A stretch of 7,424 nucleotides of DNA from Methanomicrobiaceae archaeon UBA436 (GTDB lineage: Archaea; Halobacteriota; Methanomicrobia; Methanomicrobiales; Methanoculleaceae): positions 1,966 to 9,389 of the forward strand of contig DAFR01000043.1 of NCBI GenBank assembly GCA_002497965.1. Direction: 5' to 3'. This document shows, in pieces, positions 1 to 7,319 of the stretch (positions are counted from its first letter, which is position 1; every line of letters begins with the position of its first letter). A program made the position numbers and the translations under genes. The notes under the pieces were generated by a model, which saw nothing but the letters and a program-made list of their open reading frames with translations, searched no databases and was not told where the DNA came from.

Positions 1-662
1 GGCGTCGCGTATGAAGGGACCGCAGAGAACCCCGTCTCATCATCACCCTCCCAGCAGAGCACCCCTCTGGCGCCTTTATCTGGAAGCCATCTCAAGAAGG
101 TCTCATCATGGAAAGACAATGCATTCAGCGCTTCTCGCAGGTTTACCCCCCTAACGATCTGTGGCTGTAAGGGCAGGGCAAGCGGGCAGGATTTTCTCCC
201 GAGGGATAACGTGTAGACAGGATTTTTCAGACGCTCAGCGATTTCAGTAAGCGGGTATGGAGGGTCATCTGTTGCCCCCCACAGACATACAGTATACAGG
301 GTGTCACAGAGGTATTCACGTGTTGAGAGAACAGTGTTTAAGTCGCCACGAGGGATACTCACCTCCTCCCGCCGGGTAGCAAATGCCCCCTTACCCTTTC
401 GTGTACTCCCTGGCGCGACCTGCGTGGTGTGGTAGTCCCGTAGAAGGCTGCCCGTAGCGTGAGCAACAGTCGCCATCAGGTAGCCGTCCCGCAACCTGGA
501 CTGGGAAATGACATCGTCCCGCCGAATACCGAGGGCCGCCCCGATCAACCCAAGGATTGCCGACTTTGCAGGGCTCCTCTCACCTGGCCGGAATTCTCCG
601 ATGGCAATTCCGCCCCACGACGCCATCGGGCCGTAAAGCCGGAAAGCAAGATACTCAGGCAT
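1..662 (-). CDS. cas5e: Cas5e (CasD), Cascade subunit of type I-E CRISPR-Cas; 3' end cut by window edge
   Basis: Reading the minus strand from the ATG at 662-660 gives 220 uninterrupted codons to the window edge with no stop. The N-terminus has the Cas5 signature LYGPMASWG (residues 9-17), followed by GEFRP (22-26) and PAKSAILGL (31-39). Further on come TREYLCDTLYTVCLW (114-128) and LGRKSCPL (154-161), both typical of the I-E branch. In the family, Cas5e binds the crRNA 5' handle and caps the Cas7 backbone in the cytoplasmic Cascade complex. E. coli Cas5e has about 224 residues, so probably only a short C-terminal piece is missing. The ATG lies inside the end of cas7e (8-base overlap), with GGTGA just upstream, and puts the conserved YLAFRLYGP at the usual distance from the start, which supports this start and translational coupling. 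The left edge truncates the gene; I see no sign of real damage. Confidence 0.95.
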   Translation of the reverse strand, partial: MPEYLAFRLYGPMASWGGIAIGEFRPGERSPAKSAILGLIGAALGIRRDDVISQSRLRDGYLMATVAHATGSLLRDYHTTQVAPGSTRKGKGAFATRREEVSIPRGDLNTVLSTREYLCDTLYTVCLWGATDDPPYPLTEIAERLKNPVYTLSLGRKSCPLALPLQPQIVRGVNLREALNALSFHDETFLRWLPDKGARGVLCWEGDDETGFSAVPSYAT

Positions 663-1800
663 GGTCACCAACAACAAACATGAGTATATCCTCGAGTTTC
701 CCCTCCCCGGTCAGGGCGTTCATCTCCCTCCACTCATCGGTGCACGCTCCGTACACCCGATCCATGTTATCCCGGGTCTTCTTCAGAGCCTTGATAGCGC
801 GATCAAGGTAATCATCCCCCTCGACAGGCTTTAAGAACGCCGCTGCAAGCGATCTCGGCTGCTGGGTCCCGCGCTCTGCAAGGAGGTAAGAAGCATACAC
901 CCGCGAGGCAAAACTGTTCTGCTTCCCTTTTGGCCCCACCTTCGTCGCAGTCTCCGTGAGAGCCCGGATCGCTGCATCAGCGAGGGCGGCATCTCCACCC
1001 AGATTATCGATCAGCAGGCCACGGTTGATACATATGTAGGCATAAAAGAGCCCGGCTGCAAACTCGGCCTGGCCAACATGCCCCGCACCAACATCCTCCA
1101 CACCCCTATTGAGATCATCAACAGCCGTGAAGTAATCGTCCTCCACCGCAACCTTGTGCACGGTGATCGCATGCGCAACCTGCACAGCTGCCTCCTGGTT
1201 GAATGACGGCGATGCAGCAAGCATCCGGCCAAACATGGCGATATCCACAGCCGTGTTCTGCGCCCGGAGGAGTTCAAGTTCCTTATTGTCAGGTGCCCTG
1301 TCCTCCCTTGAGATCTTTGCAATCAGATCCCCGATCGCCGAGATCTCCTCAGGGCTGAAGTGAACCAACTGTTCGACACAGAGAGAGTCCTTCTTATCTT
1401 TCTCTGGATCTGGAGGAACATTCGCCTTTGCCTTCCTTGGCTCCTTTAACTTACCGAATTTGCCGCTGATCGCCTTTGCCCATTCAACGGCCTTCCCATC
1501 ATCTACCCCCGGGTTAACAGGTCCTGTATCCTTCTCGTCGATGACATCCTCAAGTGCTCGCCCGCTCGTAAGGGCAAGATAGATCTGCCATCCCATCTCC
1601 TTGGTCCGTACTCCAAGATGGCCGCTAAAAGCCTCTTTAAAGTATGTCGATTCACGCCACGCCCGTTTAAGGCTTTGCGAGGAGATCCTGAGTCTCCGGA
1701 CACCTCCCATCATGGCAGTTTTCGGCGTTCCAAGGTCGTCGCGATTTAAATTTGATGGTGGATACGATGCAAGGATATGCAACTGGATAAAATCGGTCAT
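655..1800 (-). CDS. cas7e: Cas7e (Cse4/CasC), backbone subunit of type I-E Cascade
   Basis: This encodes 381 residues, a usual length for the family (E. coli CasC is about 363). The N-terminus is diagnostic: FIQLHILASYPPSNLNRDD (residues 4-22), then GTPKTAMMGGVRRLRISSQS (24-43) and LKRAWRES (44-51). Later family blocks are DIAMFGRMLA (186-195), AHAITVHKV (209-217) and GKQNSFASR (292-300). Several Cas7 copies polymerise along the crRNA spacer and kink the target-bound guide at regular intervals. A charged, proline-containing stretch around residues 113-137 is probably a flexible insertion. The ATG at 1800-1798 follows the cse2 stop by 9 bases, with a strong GAGGTGA ribosome binding site 4 bases upstream that overlaps the cse2 stop. 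The TGA stop lies 8 bases inside cas5e. Identification rests on the motifs plus gene order. Confidence 0.97.
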   Translation of the reverse strand: MTDFIQLHILASYPPSNLNRDDLGTPKTAMMGGVRRLRISSQSLKRAWRESTYFKEAFSGHLGVRTKEMGWQIYLALTSGRALEDVIDEKDTGPVNPGVDDGKAVEWAKAISGKFGKLKEPRKAKANVPPDPEKDKKDSLCVEQLVHFSPEEISAIGDLIAKISREDRAPDNKELELLRAQNTAVDIAMFGRMLAASPSFNQEAAVQVAHAITVHKVAVEDDYFTAVDDLNRGVEDVGAGHVGQAEFAAGLFYAYICINRGLLIDNLGGDAALADAAIRALTETATKVGPKGKQNSFASRVYASYLLAERGTQQPRSLAAAFLKPVEGDDYLDRAIKALKKTRDNMDRVYGACTDEWREMNALTGEGKLEDILMFVVGDHA

Positions 1801-1804
1801 TTCT

Positions 1805-1811
1805 TCACCTC
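1805..1811 (-). promoter_or_regulatory. Strong ribosome binding site of cas7e
   Basis: On the minus strand GAGGTGA lies 4 bases before the cas7e ATG and is complementary to the CACCUCC end of 16S rRNA. It overlaps the TGA stop of cse2. It is the clearest such site in the operon, which fits the need for several Cas7 copies per Cascade. The stoichiometry is family knowledge; the link to this site is inference. Confidence 0.7.
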
Positions 1812-2340
1812 AATCTTCAGTTCGTGGAATATGTTCATAATACGCTTCTGCCCAGGATCTCTTCGTCTTCTGATCCCATCGATAGATGCCCCAGATCAGG
1901 CTCGGCATCGCTGATTCAGGAACTTTCCTTTTGATCTGGCGGATTAGACGCGTCACGATAGGATAAAGTTCAGCATAATCGAAGTCAGCCACCCTCAGAA
2001 GACGACGAAATCGCGGTTCGCTTATACGCGGGGCCGAGCCGCCATCGGCCGGGCGGGCGAAAAGTTCAGCGATCTCAACTTTAGGACCCTCCCCGCGCTC
2101 GATCTCAACGTGCGAGAGGATTCCAGCGACGGCCGCAAGTCTCTCTGGATCGAAATTCTGTGGCACCATCATCTTCAGCCGGTAAAACGCCGGCACAAAC
2201 GCCACTTCGGCAGGGCTTCGGCATCGCCGGAGTTCTGCCCTATCCCCGCGGTTCTCGTTCACCGTCTCCAACCAGGCAATCACAGCATGAATGATCTCCT
2301 GTGGAGATTTTCCAGTTTTTGGTGTAGTTTCAGTCATCAT
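1810..2340 (-). CDS. cse2: Cse2 (CasB), small subunit of type I-E Cascade
   Basis: The protein has 176 residues, within the range for Cse2 (E. coli CasB is about 160), and is rich in arginine and predicted helix. The recognisable family features are RGDRAELRRC near residues 31-40 and RISEPRFRRLLR at 105-116, the basic motif that contacts nucleic acid. A C-terminal helical stretch around IWGIYRWDQKTKRSWAEAYY (149-168) follows. In Cascade, two Cse2 copies form the belly that stabilises the displaced target strand and the R-loop. The start ATG (2340-2338) overlaps the cse1 stop as ATGA, and a second ATG follows directly (2337-2335), so the exact start may differ by one residue. I see no strong ribosome binding site, so translation is probably coupled to cse1. 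Position between cse1 and cas7e confirms the call. Confidence 0.95.
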   Translation of the reverse strand: MMTETTPKTGKSPQEIIHAVIAWLETVNENRGDRAELRRCRSPAEVAFVPAFYRLKMMVPQNFDPERLAAVAGILSHVEIERGEGPKVEIAELFARPADGGSAPRISEPRFRRLLRVADFDYAELYPIVTRLIRQIKRKVPESAMPSLIWGIYRWDQKTKRSWAEAYYEHIPRTED

Positions 2341-3968
2341 TCTGTCTCACACACTATTTTTCGCTTTTTTTGGGGGTCGGGAATCCCGAGATGTTCCCGG
2401 ATTGCCCTGTTCGACTTCGAATAAGGATTGAGCAGCAGTCCACGAGCATTAACAGCTCTTTGAGCGTTGATTGCATCGATAGAATCGATCTGCGAATACT
2501 CGTCGAATAGTTGCGTGCTGACGTCTCTGAGCGTCTCCAGCCACATCCTCCTTATACCAGACAAATCTTTCCCGCTGCTGAGGAGAGAGGCAACTTCCTC
2601 CAGATTCTGGAAAAAAATCTCCTCCGTTGCCTGATAGAAACGTGCAGGGATCACCGAGAATCCACCCTGGATATCGGACGGATTGTCATAGAGGGCAACC
2701 TTCACACACCATTGGGTGTTTTTCGCCGATTCACCGGCAGCTCTGACCATACCTGCAGCGACTTCTTCAAATGAGGCCGCCCACTCCCCTTCTGCAGTGA
2801 TGATCGGCATCGTCCCCTCGTAGTAGCAGCGTGGCTTTTTGTTGTCCATGTCGTAGCCAAAAACCCAGAGACGCGGCCGACCCCCGTAGCCGGAGTAGAT
2901 TGCCCTGATCTTTCCAGGTGGTGTCCGCCCCGGAAAAAGCGCCACATTCTGGGATACCCATACCCCTTTTGATCTGTCGTTGATAACCGTTCCAAGCCAG
3001 TTCTGGTAGGTGATCCCGTCCGCCTGCAGGTGGCTGGGTAGCAGGTCAGTTGAACTCCTGTCCTTTCGATAATAAGGGCTGAGCGGGTGAACCCAGCCGA
3101 CGTAGCTTACCCCATAGGGTTTCGTCTGGAATTGTGTGACCAGGTGATCGGTCTCCTCACCACAGAGATCACATCTCCCGGGAAGAGCATTCTCAAAGTC
3201 CAGGAGGATCCTTCGCGGTGTGGCCCAGAACGCCTGGTCCGGATGGGCATCACGGGGAGTTGTTTTTCTGTCCCCCTCACTGGTTCTAAGCGTCCCCATC
3301 CAGGGGAACCTTCGCGAATCCCCGGCCGTTGCAGGGGTTCCGTCGCAGTCTCTGCTCTCCTGATCGATGACGTTAACCCAGACCGTCTGCCAGAGCGTCT
3401 GGCCAAGGATTATGCAGGTCATCGGCCCTCCGCCCCGTAAGGACGTCATGTGCCCACGCCCGCCTGAAGGCGCGTTTGTCTGAAGGGTAAAAAGCGCCAT
3501 AGCAGCACACTTCGGACAAAGTCCATGCACCGTCCCTCGTTTTACAAACCAATCGGTGTTTTCACTGATCTTGGTCTTTTCAGGCATACCGATTATGAGG
3601 TTCTCGATCGACCAGTAATCCCTATCCGCGACGTCGGGGTCCTGCATGAACCTTGGGCCGTTGCCATCGAGGTTGAACGCCGGCTGGATGGGTTCCAGTT
3701 TTGCTCTAAGTTCATCCGGCCCCGGTGGATGGAGGAGCATCTCCCGCCATTCCTCATAATCTTCGGGCGGAATGGCCGTCTGGCAAAGACCTATGATGAA
3801 TTGCACCAGAGCCCCATCGAAATCAGGACGAAGAGCGGTTACCGCCATGACCGGGTTACCGCTCTCATCTCCATCAGTGATCTGCCATGGTGCAATCTCT
3901 TCATGCTCGCCGTTCTTTCTTCTGACCGGGATCCACCGGTCGGTGATCAAATTGGTAATGGTTATCAC
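2337..3968 (-). CDS. cse1: Cse1 (CasA), large subunit of type I-E Cascade
   Basis: The protein has 543 residues; family members are mostly about 500-560. It opens with NLITDRWIPVRR (residues 6-17), the classic Cse1 start. Two CxxC pairs, C151/C154 and C266/C269, match the four-cysteine zinc site known from Thermus Cse1. Between them, NAPSGGRGHMTSLRGGGPMT (165-184) corresponds to the conserved glycine-rich segment near the L1 loop. The C-terminal part is helical (about 395-520). Cse1 reads the PAM in double-stranded DNA, starts unwinding and recruits Cas3. The start is GTG at 3968-3966: an in-frame TAG sits directly before it, and it leaves only five residues before the conserved NLITD. The gene is 58 bases downstream of cas3 and overlaps cse2 by four bases. 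All parts look intact. Confidence 0.97.
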   Translation of the reverse strand: MITITNLITDRWIPVRRKNGEHEEIAPWQITDGDESGNPVMAVTALRPDFDGALVQFIIGLCQTAIPPEDYEEWREMLLHPPGPDELRAKLEPIQPAFNLDGNGPRFMQDPDVADRDYWSIENLIIGMPEKTKISENTDWFVKRGTVHGLCPKCAAMALFTLQTNAPSGGRGHMTSLRGGGPMTCIILGQTLWQTVWVNVIDQESRDCDGTPATAGDSRRFPWMGTLRTSEGDRKTTPRDAHPDQAFWATPRRILLDFENALPGRCDLCGEETDHLVTQFQTKPYGVSYVGWVHPLSPYYRKDRSSTDLLPSHLQADGITYQNWLGTVINDRSKGVWVSQNVALFPGRTPPGKIRAIYSGYGGRPRLWVFGYDMDNKKPRCYYEGTMPIITAEGEWAASFEEVAAGMVRAAGESAKNTQWCVKVALYDNPSDIQGGFSVIPARFYQATEEIFFQNLEEVASLLSSGKDLSGIRRMWLETLRDVSTQLFDEYSQIDSIDAINAQRAVNARGLLLNPYSKSNRAIREHLGIPDPQKKRKIVCETE

Positions 3969-4026
3969 CTATCCATACCTTATCAGCTCTTTTCATCTCC
4001 ACGCTGTTCTCTCTAACGATGCACTA
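3969..4026 (-). other. cas3-cse1 intergenic gap
   Basis: These 58 bases separate the cas3 stop from the cse1 GTG. The cas3 TAG is followed at once by a second in-frame TAG (4026-4024). The rest is purine-rich on the minus strand and includes GGAGATG and GATAAGG, the latter a weak ribosome binding candidate for cse1. I see no hairpin with a T tail and no convincing TATA box, so nothing here argues against cotranscription of cas3 and cse1. Confidence 0.5.
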
Positions 4027-6696
4027 CTATGCCGCTCGAGACACCTCAAGCCCCTCTTCGCGGCTGTACCTCACCCTGGCCTCCCTTCCAGAGGCCTGGA
4101 GTGCGACACCGATCCACCCGCCGTTCTTGAAGACGAGTGGGACGATCACGGCATTTCGCCCCCGGTCTGGCATCGAAGCGATTGCATCCTCGACCACCAC
4201 TTTGCCAGGACTGCCGTCGTAGTCTGCTGCGGCCGCAACCAGGCTCTCCCTGACGCTCACCTGACTGAGGTCCCACGCGATCCGGGGATCAGGATCTTCG
4301 GCCCATGGGAGAAGCCGTTCGCCATCCCATCGGGCAAGCCTTAGCGTCACCGACGGTTCTCCAAGGCGTGTAGGTGTCCTGACGTCATTCCTCCACACCT
4401 CTTCGGTGGCCGTGTAGCCCTTTCTCAGTTTAAGGGCGTTCTGTATCGCAAACGATGCATCCGCTGACTCTGCCCCTCGCACCCTCGCGGCCAGCATGCG
4501 GAGCGTGGGCGGGATCTCTTTCTCGCTCTCGTCGCCGAACACAGCTTCTATGAATGGATGAGCGTCCCTGGGGATCACGATCTCTCCCCCGGAGAGGATT
4601 CTCGCCGTGAGCCAGAGGCGTGCGTGGTCAGGGTAAACCGCTGCACCTCGAGGGAACATCCTGGAAAACCACCGCTCATCAGGATCTTTCACCATTTCTG
4701 GAGCAAGTACCAGGATGTGCGGCACCCCACGTTCACCGCGATCGTGCCGGTGAACCCTCCCTGCCCGCTGGATGATCCGATCGATGGGGGCGAGGTCAGT
4801 AACCATGAAATCAAAGTCAAGGTCAAGGGATTGCTCTACCACCTGTGTTGCTACGATTACCCTTCCCTTCCTTCTCTCCGGCGTGCTGTGTTTACCGAAA
4901 TGCTCTTCAACCTCCCTCTCAATCTTCAGACGATCTCCGAGCGTGAAACGGGCGTGAAAGAGGCAGACCATACCCTCAGGAAGGACGCTGGAGAGATACC
5001 GCCAGGTTGCGACTGCGTCGTCGACGGTATTCCTGATGCGGCAGACGCACATACCTTTCTGCGCCGCGGCGATGACCGCTGCATCCGCCTCGTCCGTTGA
5101 TGAGGTCAGGGAGACAGCGATCCGCCGCTGCTGTGCCATGGGGAAGACACGTTCCTCTGTCAGCGATGGTGATATGTGGGTGAGGAGAGGGTAGCCGTCA
5201 GCCTGTAGATCGGGCTTTAGGCCGGGTATTCGGCGTGTAAAACTTTCTGCCAGGCTTTTCCTCTGGTTTGATGGAAGCGTCGCTGAGAGGAGGATGGCGC
5301 TGCCTCCCACAGCACCATGAAACTCCAGGAGCCGTTGCAGGAGTTCGTGCATGTAAGGGTCACAGGCATGCACTTCATCTACGATCAGGATGTTGCGTGA
5401 GAGGCCAAGGAGCCTCAGTGACTGGTGGCGGACGGGGAGAATCCCGAGGAGTGCCTGATCAATGGTTCCCACTCCTACCTGGGCGAGAAGGGCTTTCTTC
5501 CTGTTGTCGGCGAGCCAGGATACGCCAGGGGTGTATCCCCGTTCATTCCCGACCCCCTCGAGGTATCCCCTCAACAGGCGGTAGAGCCGGCTGGATGAGT
5601 GAGCAAGGACCATGGAGTAGTTGTTGTCTTCAAAGATCCTTTCTACCACATCTTTGACCCTGCCGTACATGGCATTGGCGGTTGCCATGGTTGGAAGCGC
5701 GATGTAGATCCCCTGACCCTCGCCTGAAGCCATGAGTCGGTGGGCAAGAATGATGGCTGCCTCAGTCTTTCCACTGCCGGTGGCGTCTTCTATCATGAAG
5801 AGATGCGGCCCTTCTCCCAGGGGGCATGAGGAGGCATAAGCTTGAAGAGGGGTCGGGGCATGTTCGAGGAAAACCTCCGGAAAGAGATCCTCGATCCTGC
5901 GTTCCTGCGACGGCGTGGAGGGTATGGCACCTTTCCCCCGAATCGCCGTCTCGGCATTAGGGATAGCGGTGCCGGTCAGATACCGGGCGAGGTCTACTGT
6001 ACCTTCTCTGAATGGGAAGTAGCGTTCATCTGAACCGATCCAGTCAGCAAGCACACAGAGGCCGGCGAGGATCCAGGATGCTGTTTTGATAGCCTGGAGA
6101 TTCTCACGCCCTCCTGAGAGTGGAAGCGGTCTGTCTGCGAGGAAGAGTGCCGCACAATCCCGTACAAACTCTTCTGCCGCAAGCCTGTCTTCAGCGGTGA
6201 ACCACTCGTTGATCGAGATCAGTTCTTCGTCCGGGGGTCTGCCGTGGTGTCCGCAGGATAGTTTTAGCAGAGGTTCAACGATGCGCCAGGCATCATCGAA
6301 ATCCACACCGTCTCTGATCGTGATCCAGCCCTCATCTACCGCCTTTTTCCAGAGGTGCTCCCTCCAGAGCTGGTAGCCAAGGTCGTCATGGTGCCTCTTC
6401 ATCTCGTATTCCACGGGTGGGTCCATGCCCATCCGCTGGAAAGCCGGTGTTGAAAATTTGCCTGTGTCGTGGACGGCGAAGAAAAAACCTGTCAGGGATT
6501 CAAGGTCATCCTCTTTAAGGCCGAGTATGCCAAGACGCTTTCGCAGCGCCGGGTCGCTCTTGAGCAGGCGTATGCCGACGGCTGCTACATCGAGGGCATG
6601 GTATGGAAGCGGGTGGAAGACAGGGTTATGCTCGTCCCTACTTTTTTTGCCCCAATACTGGAGATAACGAGGCTTTACTGGATTCACGGTCATCAT
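4027..6696 (-). CDS. cas3: Cas3, HD nuclease plus superfamily 2 helicase, type I-E
   Basis: From the ATG at 6696-6694 the product is 889 residues, close to the 888 of E. coli Cas3. The HD nuclease domain (about 1-230) shows YHALDVAAV with H33, HDTGK with H76-D77, a conserved RHH near 101-103, GHHG with H150-H151, and LADWIGSD with D218. The helicase follows: Walker A ATGSGKTEA (305-313), DEVH box (440-443), SATLP (471-475), VATQVVEQSLDLDFD (614-628) and QRAGRVHRH (643-651), then a C-terminal domain. Cas3 is recruited by Cse1 and nicks and degrades the displaced DNA strand. An in-frame GTG at 6771-6769 would add 25 residues. I prefer the ATG because YWGK then falls about 14 residues in, as in E. 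coli. No clear ribosome binding site precedes either start. The codon after the ATG is also ATG. Confidence 0.96.
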   Translation of the reverse strand: MMTVNPVKPRYLQYWGKKSRDEHNPVFHPLPYHALDVAAVGIRLLKSDPALRKRLGILGLKEDDLESLTGFFFAVHDTGKFSTPAFQRMGMDPPVEYEMKRHHDDLGYQLWREHLWKKAVDEGWITIRDGVDFDDAWRIVEPLLKLSCGHHGRPPDEELISINEWFTAEDRLAAEEFVRDCAALFLADRPLPLSGGRENLQAIKTASWILAGLCVLADWIGSDERYFPFREGTVDLARYLTGTAIPNAETAIRGKGAIPSTPSQERRIEDLFPEVFLEHAPTPLQAYASSCPLGEGPHLFMIEDATGSGKTEAAIILAHRLMASGEGQGIYIALPTMATANAMYGRVKDVVERIFEDNNYSMVLAHSSSRLYRLLRGYLEGVGNERGYTPGVSWLADNRKKALLAQVGVGTIDQALLGILPVRHQSLRLLGLSRNILIVDEVHACDPYMHELLQRLLEFHGAVGGSAILLSATLPSNQRKSLAESFTRRIPGLKPDLQADGYPLLTHISPSLTEERVFPMAQQRRIAVSLTSSTDEADAAVIAAAQKGMCVCRIRNTVDDAVATWRYLSSVLPEGMVCLFHARFTLGDRLKIEREVEEHFGKHSTPERRKGRVIVATQVVEQSLDLDFDFMVTDLAPIDRIIQRAGRVHRHDRGERGVPHILVLAPEMVKDPDERWFSRMFPRGAAVYPDHARLWLTARILSGGEIVIPRDAHPFIEAVFGDESEKEIPPTLRMLAARVRGAESADASFAIQNALKLRKGYTATEEVWRNDVRTPTRLGEPSVTLRLARWDGERLLPWAEDPDPRIAWDLSQVSVRESLVAAAADYDGSPGKVVVEDAIASMPDRGRNAVIVPLVFKNGGWIGVALQASGREARVRYSREEGLEVSRAA

Positions 6697-6728
6697 CGCC
6701 GGTGAGAGGAGGCGGCATCCCTCTAAAC

Positions 6729-6745
6729 CACCCGCAACCGGGGTG
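6729..6745. repeat. Small inverted repeat upstream of the preferred cas3 start
   Basis: CACCC (6729-6733) and GGGTG (6741-6745) are perfectly complementary with a 7-base loop. The element lies 33 bases upstream of the preferred cas3 ATG and would be in the 5' leader if that start is used, or in the coding part if the GTG at 6771 is used. The stem is short and may be chance. Confidence 0.3.
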
Positions 6746-6805
6746 AGGGGGCTGCGCCTGTGGATGTGCACATGCTAATTTCCGCTGCCGGGCATCCTGG
6801 CAGAA

Positions 6806-6818
6806 AGACCAGGGGTCT
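6806..6818. repeat. Small hairpin AGACC-agg-GGTCT
   Basis: AGACC (6806-6810) and GGTCT (6814-6818) form a perfect 5-base stem with a 3-base loop, followed on the plus strand by CTTTAA. It is not a strong terminator on either strand, and its role is unknown. Confidence 0.25.
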
Positions 6819-7004
6819 CTTTAACATGATGATACACTCGTTTCGGCAACCCGATGTCAGGAGCAGGGCAATCGGCAAAAGCAATCGGTGAGAGGGTGCT
6901 ACAGAAATCGCTGGAAGACTCCCCCCGGGCAAACATCGTCTGCCAGTTCACTGTGGTGGGGTGGCGCGCAGGAATAACCAGCACACAGGTTGCACGCATC
7001 TACC

Positions 7005-7012
7005 TTATACAT
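7005..7012 (-). promoter_or_regulatory. Candidate archaeal TATA box for the cas operon
   Basis: On the minus strand TGTATAAG resembles an archaeal TATA box, with another AT-rich match (TTAATATT) about 15 bases further upstream. Transcription would start about 25 bases downstream, near 6980, giving a leader of nearly 300 bases before cas3. The assignment depends on the host being an archaeon and rests on sequence likeness alone. Confidence 0.25.
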
Positions 7013-7061
7013 TCACTCAATATTAACCTTCACCATGCACCGTGAAAGTGTATTGGGGGCA

Positions 7062-7076
7062 TCAAATAAACGTTCT
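7062..7076. repeat. Direct repeat copy A (TCAAATAAACGTTCT)
   Basis: This 15-base element recurs at 7241-7255 with a single C to G difference. On the minus strand both copies contain TTTATTTG preceded by AGAAC, so they could be duplicated promoter-like or protein-binding sites. Flanking bases do not match. Confidence 0.5.
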
Positions 7077-7103
7077 GAAATATGAGTCCTCCACCTTTTC
7101 CTG

Positions 7104-7208
7104 GCGGTATGCACAAGGATCATAAAACCATTACACTCTGGTTGGGGCACAACCCTTCGAGTGCCGCAAGAAATCAGATCATGCCCGTGAGGCCACAAGG
7201 CATACCGC
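7104..7208. repeat. Nine-base inverted repeat pair GCGGTATGC / GCATACCGC
   Basis: GCGGTATGC at 7104-7112 is the exact reverse complement of GCATACCGC at 7200-7208. The 87 bases between include a smaller stem, GGCAC (7146-7150) with GTGCC (7161-7165). Together they could fold into a branched structure in RNA. No gene lies inside. Confidence 0.35.
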
Positions 7209-7235
7209 ATGAAATTGGCGGGAGCATTTTCATGC
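7207..7235. repeat. Eight-base perfect hairpin GCATGAAA / TTTCATGC
   Basis: The arms at 7207-7214 and 7228-7235 are exact reverse complements with a 13-base loop. The left arm abuts the longer inverted repeat ending at 7208, and the right arm is 5 bases from direct repeat copy B. There is no T tail on the plus strand, so a simple terminator is unlikely. Confidence 0.4.
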
Positions 7236-7240
7236 AAAAC

Positions 7241-7255
7241 TCAAATAAAGGTTCT
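7241..7255. repeat. Direct repeat copy B (TCAAATAAAGGTTCT)
   Basis: This is the second copy of the 15-base element at 7062-7076, differing at one base and 179 bases away. On the minus strand it reads AGAACC then TTTATTTGA, which resembles a TATA region with upstream flank. Confidence 0.5.
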
Positions 7256-7267
7256 TTGCCCCTGCAC

Positions 7268-7274
7268 TTATAAA
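7268..7274. promoter_or_regulatory. TATA-like box beside the CRISPR repeat
   Basis: TTATAAA on the plus strand (TTTATAA on the minus) matches the archaeal TATA consensus almost equally well in both directions. Read on the plus strand, a start would fall near 7297, about 33 bases before the CRISPR repeat. Read on the minus strand, it would drive transcription toward cas3 with a leader of some 550 bases. Direction cannot be decided from sequence. Confidence 0.3.
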
Positions 7275-7275
7275 C

Positions 7276-7319
7276 AACCACCTGGTTCTCGAAGTATGAC
7301 CGGGCCTGCACGGGTGGTT
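7276..7319. repeat. Seven-base inverted repeat AACCACC / GGTGGTT next to the CRISPR repeat
   Basis: The arms at 7276-7282 and 7313-7319 are exact complements with a 30-base loop. On the plus strand the right arm runs into a T stretch (7318-7322). On the minus strand it lies directly downstream of the CRISPR repeat and could act in ending array transcription. The long loop makes it weak as an intrinsic terminator. Confidence 0.3.

Noticed and set aside
3901..3996. 31-codon minus-strand frame starting at an ATG in the cas3-cse1 gap and overlapping the start of cse1 in another frame
   Set aside because: GGAG lies directly against its ATG, too close to be a normal ribosome binding site, and most of its length is the cse1 N-terminal region in a different frame.
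3525..4344. Long plus-strand open frames (163 and 190 codons) opposite cse1 and the cas3 end
   Set aside because: They are antisense to well-supported genes on the other strand, with no motif or ribosome binding site of their own.
5268..5657. 129-codon plus-strand open frame inside cas3
   Set aside because: It is antisense to the helicase motifs of cas3 and has no recognisable features; such shadows are common in GC-rich genes.
6775..6999. 74-codon minus-strand open frame upstream of cas3
   Set aside because: No family resemblance or ribosome binding site, and it overlaps another minus-strand frame (6723-6932) of similar quality. The TATA-like box is too close to its ATG to serve it as a leaderless promoter.
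6854..7045. 63-codon plus-strand open frame in the noncoding block
   Set aside because: No ribosome binding site, no recognised motif, and irregular third-position base use. It overlaps open frames on the other strand, so it is most likely chance.
7013..7237. 74-codon minus-strand open frame between the direct repeats
   Set aside because: It covers the inverted repeats and shows no recognisable domain or ribosome binding site.
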